Assembly (NCBI GenBank): GCA_030151145.1
Contig: JASLEL010000288.1
Span: 1 to 5,481, forward strand
Origin: Aquirhabdus sp.
GTDB lineage: Bacteria > Pseudomonadota > Gammaproteobacteria > Pseudomonadales > Moraxellaceae
DNA: 5,481 nucleotides
Direction: 5' to 3'
In this document: in pieces, positions 1 through 5,461 of the stretch
Layout: each line of letters opens with the position of its first letter
How positions within the stretch are numbered: position 1 is the stretch's first letter
Notes under the pieces: generated by a model
What the model was told of the DNA's origin: nothing
Seen by the model: only the letters and a program-made list of their open reading frames with translations
Databases searched by the model: none
Position numbers and translations under genes: made by a program

Positions 1-1
1 A

Positions 2-1666
2 CTGACCGCGACGGCAGATGAGCGGACGCGCCTCGACATCATCCGTGTGCTGCATCTGGAGCAGGCGGCGGTTTTTATCTCGAGCTTTGACCGACCCAAT
101 ATCCGCTACACCATCGTCGAGAAGGATAATGGCAAAAAACAACTGCTCGATTTTATCCAGGCACAGCCTGCAGGGTCGGCAGGGGTGGTCTACTGTCTAT
201 CGCGCAAGCGGGTCGAAGAGACGGCTGAATTCCTGCACAGCAAAGGGCTGACCGCCCTCGCCTATCATGCGGGCCTACCGCAAGCAGAGCGCATGCGCGT
301 GCAGGATGAGTTTCTCTATGAAGAAGGCCGGATTATCTGTGCCACGGTTGCTTTCGGCATGGGCATTGATAAGCCCAACGTGCGCTTTGTCGCCCATCTG
401 GATCTGCCCAAGTCGCTGGAGGGCTACTATCAGGAGACGGGTCGTGCCGGCCGTGATGGCCTCGCGTCTGAAGCGTGGATGGCCTATGGCTTAGGTGATA
501 TTGTCAATGTCCGTCGTATGCTGGCCCAATCCGACAGTCCGCCCGACATCAAACGCGTCGAAACCGCCAAGCTAAATGCCCTGCTCGCCTACTGCGAGAC
601 GGCCACCTGCCGCCGCCAGATGCTGCTCGGCTACTTTGGCGAAAGCTTGCCCGAGCCCTGCGGTCATTGTGATACCTGTCAGAGCCCACCCGCGACATGG
701 GACGCGACCATTGCGGCACAAAAAGCCCTGTCAGCGGCGATCCGTACCGGCAATCGTTTTGGTGCCGCTCATCTGATCGATGTGCTGCGGGGTGAGATGA
801 CCGACAAGGTACAGCAGTTCAGCCATCACGCCCTGCCGACCTTTGGTATCGGACAAGACCTGTCGGAGGCCGCGTGGCGCAACGTGCTGCGCCAGCTCGT
901 GGCGCTGGGCTACCTGCTGCCGGATCTGGATGGCTTTGGTGCGCTGATGGTCAGTGAGCAGGCCCGTCCTCTCCTCAAAGGTGAAGAGACCCTGCATCTG
1001 CGCGCACTGCCGGAGACCCGCCCCAAAGCCGCACGCAGCAAGGGCTTTTCCTCAGACCTGCCTGCAGATGCCCAAGTGCGTTTCGATCAGTTGCGCACCT
1101 TACGGCTGGCCTTTGCGCAAGCTCAGAAAGTACCGCCTTATATTATCTTTAACGATGCGACCCTGCGGGACATGGCCGTCATGAATCCAACCCACCTGGA
1201 TGAGATGCGGCATATCAGCGGTATCGGGGAACAAAAACTGCAGCGCTATGGGCAGGCTTTTCTGGATCGGCTGAATGAATTAAGGACACCAAACGATGCG
1301 CAACCTGTCGCATCGACGACAGCACAGACAGCGACACTGGATCAGGCTGAACAAGCCAGTCGGGTCGATACCCTGCAGGCAACGCTGGAGTTGGTCCATG
1401 CCGGGATGGATCGGGTGGCGATCGCGGACGCTCGGGGGCTTGCCGTAGAGACTATTGGCAGCCACTTGCTCAAACTCTATCAGGCCCAGCACATCACACT
1501 GACGGAGCTACTCTATATCACACCGGATGAAATCCAAGAGATCCAGACCGCAGCCACAGGACTAGGGCTCAAACCCCGCCAAACCGCCAGCAAGGCGCTC
1601 AAGGAAAACCTGCAGCACCGCTACGGCTATGCCGACCTCAATGCCGCCTTATGGCTCTGGCATTGA
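2..1666 (+). CDS. recQ: ATP-dependent DNA helicase RecQ, 5'-truncated by the window edge
   Basis: This is a RecQ-family 3'-5' DNA helicase acting in recombination and repair in the cytoplasm. The frame is open from base 2 with no start, so 554 C-terminal residues are visible. The fragment opens in motif III (LTATA, residues 1-5). FDRPN follows at 29-33, motif IV (GVVYC) near 61, motif V (ATVAFGMGIDKPNV) from 114 and motif VI (QETGRAGRDG) at 144-153. Zinc-binding cysteines are at 203, 220, 223 and 226, matching the E. coli RecQ pattern. An RQC winged helix spans about 235-325 and an HRDC domain about 361-424. A Thr/Gln/Ala-rich linker leads to a further helix-turn-helix domain (about 457-550) of the kind found at the C-terminus of longer RecQ proteins. 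By alignment with E. coli RecQ from memory, about 177 N-terminal residues are missing, including the Walker A and DExH motifs, giving a full length near 730 versus about 609 in E. coli. A GTG at 47 lies inside the conserved helicase core and is not the start. No frameshift is seen. Confidence 0.97.
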   Translation: MTATADERTRLDIIRVLHLEQAAVFISSFDRPNIRYTIVEKDNGKKQLLDFIQAQPAGSAGVVYCLSRKRVEETAEFLHSKGLTALAYHAGLPQAERMRVQDEFLYEEGRIICATVAFGMGIDKPNVRFVAHLDLPKSLEGYYQETGRAGRDGLASEAWMAYGLGDIVNVRRMLAQSDSPPDIKRVETAKLNALLAYCETATCRRQMLLGYFGESLPEPCGHCDTCQSPPATWDATIAAQKALSAAIRTGNRFGAAHLIDVLRGEMTDKVQQFSHHALPTFGIGQDLSEAAWRNVLRQLVALGYLLPDLDGFGALMVSEQARPLLKGEETLHLRALPETRPKAARSKGFSSDLPADAQVRFDQLRTLRLAFAQAQKVPPYIIFNDATLRDMAVMNPTHLDEMRHISGIGEQKLQRYGQAFLDRLNELRTPNDAQPVASTTAQTATLDQAEQASRVDTLQATLELVHAGMDRVAIADARGLAVETIGSHLLKLYQAQHITLTELLYITPDEIQEIQTAATGLGLKPRQTASKALKENLQHRYGYADLNAALWLWH

Positions 1667-1669
1667 GGT
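1635..1669. other. 11-bp perfect stem-loop spanning the recQ stop codon
   Basis: Arms at 1635-1645 (ACCTCAATGCC) and 1659-1669 (GGCATTGAGGT) are perfect reverse complements around a 13-base loop. Inside the loop, GCC and GGC can pair around TTAT. The recQ stop TGA (1664-1666) lies in the right arm, and the convergent gene ends 10 bases beyond. The position suits a transcription-ending structure between two converging genes. However, neither strand has a proper U-tract after the stem: the plus strand continues GGCCGGCGTTTACT. A classical intrinsic terminator is therefore not proven, and the hairpin could instead protect the recQ mRNA 3' end. Confidence 0.6.
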
Positions 1670-1678
1670 GGCCGGCGT

Positions 1679-2728
1679 TTACTCATCAGTCAATGGACAC
1701 TCAAAGTTAGTGGGTTGCTGCTGACAACGGACTTTTTTCAGGATGCCCATGAGCTTCTTGTTATAGACGCCCTGACGTGTCAGCGTGATGCGTGCCTCAC
1801 GCATGAGCTTAAGATAGCCCAGCTTATCCGCCTCAGGCAGATCCATCCACAGCTTAGGATCGATGGCATGCTCTAGACGGTTGATGGTACTGATCGCACG
1901 CGGAACTTGAGACAACATCCATTCCCGGCTCTTTGGTCCGAAGCCATCCGGGAACTTATCCTGATGAATCACCAGATCCATCGTGATATAGGCCAGCGGA
2001 AAACGGATGATCGCGCCTTTATTGCCATAATCAATCGCCTTAGGCACCTCAAACGGCTTAAACGCCATAGCAGGCAAGATGATGGCGTCCACCTGATTGG
2101 CGTTAAACTTACTCACGGTATTGGACAACTCGACCGGCACAGACTTGCCGCCTACCTTGGTCACGATCTCAGCCTGCGCCTTGTCATAGTCCAATGAACC
2201 AAACCGTTTGCCCAGAAAATGGGCCAGCGAGTTCAATTGTCGATCATTAACGATGATATAAGCCTGCCCGATCGGCAGCACGCCTGCGACTTCATAGCCA
2301 TCGCTGACCATATCCGGTGCAAGCTTGGGGTTAGCCAACACTGCCATTGCCACACGCATGCTGGGCACATCCATCATACTGCCGATGGAATCAGTTGAGC
2401 CGGCAAAGTTATTCACCGCCCGTGCACGCAGACCCGTAATCGATGCGGCATCGCACTTGCCAGATGTCAACTGATCCAGCGCCTGCTTTTCATCGGTAAA
2501 GGGTTTTAATTGAATATCAGCACCCCACCCCTTGGCTGCGACGACATAGTCGCGCATCAGGGAGTAGTTATCGCCTTGAGTCCCCAGCGGATCAAAGACG
2601 CATAAACTCTGAGCATGCGCACCTACCGCACACGCCAGACCCGTCATCACTGCCAGAACTCGTCCAGCATGCGACACCGCACCGCGTAAAGCGAACGGCG
2701 AAGCTCCCTCTCTCACAGAAAACAGCAT
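1679..2728 (-). CDS. AdeT1/2-like putative periplasmic solute-binding protein, paralogue 3 of the array
   Basis: This 349-residue secreted protein belongs to the family annotated as AdeT1/2 or putative solute-binding protein. The start at 2728 is chosen because AAGGA sits about 7 bases upstream and a signal peptide follows: hydrophobic core around residues 23-37, cleavage after GAHA at 39, then Gln-Ser-Leu-Cys. The frame stays open upstream to an ATG at 2935, but that would bury the signal peptide behind a polar 69-residue extension. The mature chain has 310 residues, no transmembrane segment, the FDPLGTQGDNY motif just after the first Cys, a GKRFGSLDYDKAQ motif mid-chain and LMREAR near the C-terminus. 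Its four mature cysteines are at 43, 92, 335 and 344. It is the most diverged of the three, at roughly half identity to the others by eye. The spacing of motifs recalls TRAP-type DctP binding proteins (inference). Ligand and transporter are unknown. The stop lies 12 bases from that of recQ, which converges on it. Confidence 0.92.
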   Translation of the reverse strand: MLFSVREGASPFALRGAVSHAGRVLAVMTGLACAVGAHAQSLCVFDPLGTQGDNYSLMRDYVVAAKGWGADIQLKPFTDEKQALDQLTSGKCDAASITGLRARAVNNFAGSTDSIGSMMDVPSMRVAMAVLANPKLAPDMVSDGYEVAGVLPIGQAYIIVNDRQLNSLAHFLGKRFGSLDYDKAQAEIVTKVGGKSVPVELSNTVSKFNANQVDAIILPAMAFKPFEVPKAIDYGNKGAIIRFPLAYITMDLVIHQDKFPDGFGPKSREWMLSQVPRAISTINRLEHAIDPKLWMDLPEADKLGYLKLMREARITLTRQGVYNKKLMGILKKVRCQQQPTNFECPLTDE

Positions 2729-2731
2729 ATT

Positions 2732-2738
2732 TCGATCC
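2732..2738 (-). promoter_or_regulatory. Ribosome binding site deciding the start at 2728
   Basis: On the minus strand an AAAGGA core lies about 7 bases before the ATG at 2728. It is the best Shine-Dalgarno match near any candidate start of this reading frame, and it favours the 349-residue form with an N-terminal signal peptide over the 418-residue form from 2935. Confidence 0.6.
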
Positions 2739-2897
2739 TTTGTTGTGGTTTTGTTCTTAAGCAAGATCGATTGATCTCGCCATCTTTTCATTCTGGATAC
2801 ATCTTCGTTATACAGTCTTGCTGACTCATTGTTTTTCTTACACACCACATGCAGGTATGAGCCCAGCCCGCATATGTATCTCTCCGGTGCTTCTTTA

Positions 2898-2937
2898 CAG
2901 TGTCCCCCGACATGCCTGATCAGGCCATGCCACACTG
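2898..2937. repeat. Nested inverted repeat, possible operator or RNA hairpin
   Basis: A perfect 12-bp palindrome, GCCTGATCAGGC (2914-2925), is flanked by CAT on the left and CATG on the right, so one extra base breaks a longer symmetry. An outer pair, CAGTGT (2898-2903) and ACACTG (2932-2937), encloses it. The element lies about 170-210 bases upstream of the start codon at 2728. It could be a regulator binding site or a folded RNA element. On the plus strand seven T residues (2945-2951) follow 7 bases after the outer arm, but no plus-strand gene needs a terminator here. Confidence 0.45.
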
Positions 2938-3050
2938 CACCCTATTTTTTTAAAACCTGAATACTGCTTTTAGTTCGAAATTGCTGTGAGTTCTGGATCG
3001 CTGTTATGCCGTGACGAGTGTCAAAAAGTCAGGATCGAAAAAAGTATCGA

Positions 3051-4148
3051 TCACTCATCCTTCAGTCCGCACTCAAAGTTGCCCGGCTGCAACTGACAGC
3101 GGATCTTTTTCAGCAACCCGGTCATTTTCTGGTTGTAGACCCCACTGCGGGTCAGACTGATCCGGGCTTCACGCATCAGCTTGATATAGCCCATCCGGTC
3201 ACTCTCCGGAATCTCGATCCAGTATTTGGGGTCGATACTTTTTTCGATCCGGGCCACATTACCCATTTGCCGTTCGACCTGATCGGCGACCCAAGTACGG
3301 CTCTTTTGTCCGTAGCCATCCGGGAACTTCGCCGGATGGATCACCACATCACCGGTCACATAAGCTACCGCGTAGCGAATAATTCCGCCTTTGTTGCCGA
3401 TCCCTTTGCTCAACTCCAGTGGCTTGAAGGCCACCAGTGGCAGCTCAATCGCATCCACCTGACCGCTATTAAACTTCTGACCGACGGTTTCAAGTCCGAC
3501 CACGACCGGAATAGCACCGACCTTCTGTACAATCAGATCCTGCGCCTTGTCATAGTCCAGCACACCAAAGCGTTTGCCCATGATGCGGATCAGCGAATTA
3601 TTGGCGCGATCACTGACGATGGCATAGGCCGAGCCGAGCGCCGTCACACCTGCGATCTCATAACCCGACGTCACCATATCGGCAGCCAGCTTTGGATTAG
3701 CCATCAGACGGATCACGACCCGGGCGGTAGCATCACTGTCCACGCCGCCTGCAGAGTCGATCGTTCCGGTAAAATTATTGAATTGGCGGGTACGAATCCC
3801 GGTCAGATAGGCACTGTCACACCGTCCGGCCTTGAGGTCTTCAGACGCAGCAAGCTCATCGGTATAGGGCTTGAGGGTGATGTTGGCGCCCCATTGCTTG
3901 GCGACCAGTGCGTAATCTTTCATCAGGGAATAGTTATCGCCTTGAGTCCCCAGCGGATCAAAGACACACAGACTCTGGGCGGAGGCCATGCTCGACATCA
4001 GCAGACCCGTACAGGTCAAACCTGCAAGACGCATTAAACCGATATGGCGTAAGGAGAAGGGAAAACCACTTTTTTTATTCTGATGGTGAAAAACAGCTTT
4101 TTCACTTCCGTGTCCATCAGGCAACACATTGACATCAGCCTGCATCAT
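3051..4148 (-). CDS. AdeT1/2-like putative periplasmic solute-binding protein, paralogue 2 of the array
   Basis: This secreted AdeT-like protein has 365 residues if started at 4148. GGAG lies 4 bases before the ATG at 4148 and 7 bases before a second ATG at 4145, so either may be used; an in-frame TGA just upstream rules out earlier starts. The n-region is unusually long (about 38 residues) before the hydrophobic stretch 39-55, with cleavage after SSMASA at 57. A later ATG at 4034 would give a textbook 19-residue signal peptide but has no Shine-Dalgarno sequence. The preceding PFSLR resembles PFALR at the same place in the 2728-1679 gene, which argues that the upstream part is translated. The mature chain has 308 residues, no membrane span, and four cysteines at 61, 110, 351 and 360. 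It is about 77% identical to the neighbour at 5419-4400 by an ungapped by-eye alignment. A periplasmic ligand-binding role is inferred; the ligand is unknown. Confidence 0.92.
   Translation of the reverse strand: MMQADVNVLPDGHGSEKAVFHHQNKKSGFPFSLRHIGLMRLAGLTCTGLLMSSMASAQSLCVFDPLGTQGDNYSLMKDYALVAKQWGANITLKPYTDELAASEDLKAGRCDSAYLTGIRTRQFNNFTGTIDSAGGVDSDATARVVIRLMANPKLAADMVTSGYEIAGVTALGSAYAIVSDRANNSLIRIMGKRFGVLDYDKAQDLIVQKVGAIPVVVGLETVGQKFNSGQVDAIELPLVAFKPLELSKGIGNKGGIIRYAVAYVTGDVVIHPAKFPDGYGQKSRTWVADQVERQMGNVARIEKSIDPKYWIEIPESDRMGYIKLMREARISLTRSGVYNQKMTGLLKKIRCQLQPGNFECGLKDE
4086..4105. repeat. 8-bp inverted repeat in the leader-coding part of the 4148-3051 gene
   Basis: GTGAAAAA (4086-4093) and TTTTTCAC (4098-4105) are perfect reverse complements around a 4-base spacer, CAGC. 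The repeat lies 44-63 bases into the reading frame, within the codons for the odd polar n-region ahead of the signal peptide. In RNA of the coding strand it would form a short A/U-rich hairpin. It could be an operator half-site pair or chance in A/T-rich DNA. Confidence 0.4.
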
Positions 4149-4150
4149 AA

Positions 4151-4160
4151 AACTCCATTT
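4151..4160 (-). promoter_or_regulatory. Ribosome binding site of the 4148-3051 gene
   Basis: On the minus strand the sequence reads AAATGGAGTTTTATGATG. The GGAG core is 4 bases from the first ATG and 7 from the second, so the second (4145) has the more usual spacing. No comparable site precedes the alternative start at 4034. Confidence 0.6.
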
Positions 4161-4259
4161 TCATGATTCACATCAAATAAATACATCGCAAGGCTTTTAT
4201 TCCTTAAAGCCTGTATACCCGCCCAATGATGGCCTCAGACAGCACCAGATTGGTGCCAC

Positions 4260-4299
4260 AAAAGCAAAAGGGGCATCCCATTATGAAACAGGATCCCCC
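4260..4299 (-). terminator. Candidate Rho-independent terminator after the 5419-4400 gene
   Basis: On the minus strand GGGGGATCC (4299-4291) pairs with GGATGCCCC (4278-4270) across a 12-base loop, with eight of nine positions complementary and one internal G-G mismatch. It is followed at once by TTTTGCTTTT (4269-4260). A GC-rich stem plus a T-rich tract in the right orientation, about 100 bases after the stop codon, fits an intrinsic terminator. The mismatch, the long loop and the interrupted T-tract lower confidence. Confidence 0.5.
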
Positions 4300-4333
4300 G
4301 AATGAAAAGACACACGTGTGAATTTTGTGGCCT

Positions 4334-4357
4334 GTTTCCGCTTTTTTAAGCAGAAAC
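4334..4357 (-). other. 10-bp stem-loop downstream of the 5419-4400 gene
   Basis: Read on the minus strand, GTTTCTGCTT pairs with AAGCGGAAAC around an AAAA loop, with one U-G wobble. The wobble pairs properly only in the minus-strand RNA; on the plus strand it is an A-C mismatch. This suggests that an RNA made in the direction of the paralogues forms it. No U-tract follows, so it looks like a 3' UTR stabilising or processing structure rather than a terminator. Confidence 0.4.
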
Positions 4358-4399
4358 GGTTATATTTCAGACATATTTACTTTTAACTTTTTATCCCTT

Positions 4400-5419
4400 T
4401 CACTCGTTATTGAGCGGACAATCGAAGTTTCCGGGATTCACTGAACAGCGCACTTTCTTCAGGATGCTGGTCATTTTATGGTTGTACACCCCGCTGCGCA
4501 CCAGTCCCAAACGCGCCTCGCGCATCAGACGGATATAGCCTGTCACCTCTGCCGGCGGTAAGTCCATCCAGTATTTGGCATCGATGCTTTTTTCGACCTT
4601 GGCCACATTGTTCATCTGCCGATCCACCTGATCTGCCATCCACGTCCGGCTCTTGGGACCAAAACCGACCGGGAAGCGGTCTGGATGAATCACCACATCC
4701 GCCGTCACATACGCCACTTTGTAGCGCGCGATCGCGCCTTTACTACCGATGCCCTTATTCAGTTCCAGCGGCTTAAAAGCCACCAGCGGCAGCTCCACCG
4801 CATCCACCTGACCATGGTTAAACTTGCTGCCTATCGTCGCCAGATCGACCACGACAGGTTTGGCACCGATCTTATCCACGATCAGCTCCTGCGCCTTGTC
4901 ATAGTCCAGCACACCAAAACGCTTGCCAATGATACGAATCAATGCATTGATATTACGATCATTGACGATAACATAGGCCGACCCCAGCGCCGCAACGCCT
5001 GCCACCTCAAAGCCCGGCGTGACCATATCGGGTGCCAGTTTCGGGTTGGCCATCAGTTTGATCACCACCCGCGCAGTGGCATCGCTATCCACACCACCCG
5101 CCGAATCAATACTGCCAATGAAATTATTAAATTGTCGAGTCCGAATACCGGTCAGATAAGCGCCATCACAGTGACCGGCTTTCAGATCCTCTGAAGCCTG
5201 ATATTCATCGGTATAGGGTTTCAGCGTGATATTGGCGCCCCATTGCTTGGCAGCCAGCGCATAATCCTTCATCAACTCGTAATTATCCCCCTGGCTACCC
5301 AAGGGATCAAAAACACACAGACTCTGTGCCGACGACACAGACGTCCATCCCAGACCTGCCAGCACAACCGACATGCGGCACAATCCCATGCTCATCGCTT
5401 TCAATGCTTTAATATCCAT
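4400..5419 (-). CDS. AdeT1/2-like putative periplasmic solute-binding protein, paralogue 1 of the array
   Basis: This 339-residue secreted AdeT-like protein is first in the direction of transcription. The ATG at 5419 is the farthest possible start, since an in-frame TAG lies 9 bases before it. Its Shine-Dalgarno sequence is poor: only GGAAA about 12 bases upstream. Residues 1-31 form a signal peptide: Lys at 4 and 7, a hydrophobic stretch to about 24, and SSA before Gln-Ser-Leu-Cys. The mature chain has 308 residues and no membrane span. Conserved blocks in mature numbering are FDPLGSQGDNY (6-16), GKRFGVLDYDKAQ (134-146), FNHGQVDA (169-176), YWMDLP (252-257) and LMREAR (267-272). Cysteines are at 35, 84, 325 and 334, and no others occur after the signal peptide. 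Family members have been annotated as RND-type efflux or AdeT resistance proteins, but the sequence has none of the features of an RND pump. A periplasmic binding protein is the better reading; the ligand is unknown. Confidence 0.92.
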   Translation of the reverse strand: MDIKALKAMSMGLCRMSVVLAGLGWTSVSSAQSLCVFDPLGSQGDNYELMKDYALAAKQWGANITLKPYTDEYQASEDLKAGHCDGAYLTGIRTRQFNNFIGSIDSAGGVDSDATARVVIKLMANPKLAPDMVTPGFEVAGVAALGSAYVIVNDRNINALIRIIGKRFGVLDYDKAQELIVDKIGAKPVVVDLATIGSKFNHGQVDAVELPLVAFKPLELNKGIGSKGAIARYKVAYVTADVVIHPDRFPVGFGPKSRTWMADQVDRQMNNVAKVEKSIDAKYWMDLPPAEVTGYIRLMREARLGLVRSGVYNHKMTSILKKVRCSVNPGNFDCPLNNE

Positions 5420-5436
5420 ATCAACACACTATTTCC

Positions 5437-5461
5437 AAGCCGAAACTTCGCTGATCGGCTT
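5437..5461. other. 7-bp inverted repeat just upstream of the 5419-4400 gene
   Basis: AAGCCGA (5437-5443) and TCGGCTT (5455-5461) are perfect reverse complements around an 11-base loop. A competing small hairpin, CGAA-AC-TTCG, lies at 5441-5450. The element ends 17 bases before the start codon and borders the only weak Shine-Dalgarno candidate, GGAAA. It could be a regulator site or a 5' UTR hairpin affecting translation. No clear promoter is visible in the 62 bases before the window ends. Confidence 0.35.

Larger units (their letters stand above)
2729..3050. other. 322-base intergenic spacer upstream of the 2728-1679 gene
   Basis: No convincing gene is seen here; the in-frame extension upstream of 2728 lacks family similarity. 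The spacer should carry the promoter and leader of the gene that starts at 2728. A TATAAC at 2812-2807 (minus) resembles a -10 box, about 80 bases upstream of the start codon, but no good -35 accompanies it. Inverted repeats are present: AGATC-GATT-GATCT at 2764-2777, a nested palindrome at 2898-2937 (listed separately), and GATCGA/TCGATC at 3033-3038 and 3047-3052, which overlaps the stop codon of the upstream gene with an 8-base loop. None is followed by a clean U-tract on the minus strand, so no firm terminator is called for the gene ending at 3051. Confidence 0.5.
4149..4399. other. 251-base palindrome-rich spacer between two paralogues
   Basis: No gene is seen. Read on the minus strand after the stop at 4400, the spacer holds the following. 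A weak promoter-like pair, TTAAAA (4386-4381) and TATAAC (4364-4359), has a 16-base gap. A 10-bp stem with one G-U pair and an AAAA loop sits at 4357-4334. The palindrome CACACGTGTG occupies 4311-4320. A likely terminator lies at 4299-4260 (listed separately). A GCACCA-GAT-TGGTGC hairpin (plus-strand reading) sits at 4242-4256. A 7-bp stem, AGGCTTT/AAAGCCT, lies at 4212-4191, about 45 bases before the next start codon. The promoter for the 4148-3051 gene most likely lies between the terminator and 4160, but no strong -35/-10 pair stands out. Confidence 0.5.

Noticed and set aside
47..49. GTG as a start codon for recQ.
   Set aside because: The frame is open to base 2 and encodes the helicase motif III sequence LTATA upstream of it, so the gene is cut by the window edge.
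1296..1442. An AAGGA-like sequence followed by an out-of-frame ATG inside recQ, suggesting a small internal gene.
   Set aside because: The frame runs about 48 codons, rich in Arg and Trp, without features, while the recQ frame through the same DNA encodes its linker and HTH domain coherently.
2938..2951. Seven T residues after the nested palindrome, as a plus-strand intrinsic terminator.
   Set aside because: No plus-strand gene ends nearby, the T-run is 7 bases from the outer arm, and the stem is interrupted by unpaired bases.
3033..3052. GATCGA/TCGATC inverted repeat as the terminator of the 4148-3051 gene.
   Set aside because: The stem is only 6 bp, overlaps the stop codon, and its T residues lie in the loop; the TTTTT further on is separated from the stem by about 8 bases.
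3018..4037. A 339-codon open frame on the plus strand, fully antisense to the 4148-3051 gene; similar open antisense frames lie at 1907-2197 and 4685-5194.
   Set aside because: They mirror the codon pattern of the three paralogues, show no recognisable domain or good ribosome binding site, and the minus-strand products are clearly real. Treated as shadows.
4381..4386. TTAAAA with TATAAC (4364-4359) as the promoter of the 4148-3051 gene.
   Set aside because: The pair lies in AT-rich DNA where chance matches are common, and the candidate terminator at 4260-4299 stands between it and the gene. Mentioned only as a weak possibility.
1679..5419. The repeated paralogue DNA as a CRISPR array or insertion sequence repeats.
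   Set aside because: The similarity is confined to full-length homologous coding regions; there are no short regular repeats with unique spacers, no transposase and no terminal inverted repeats.
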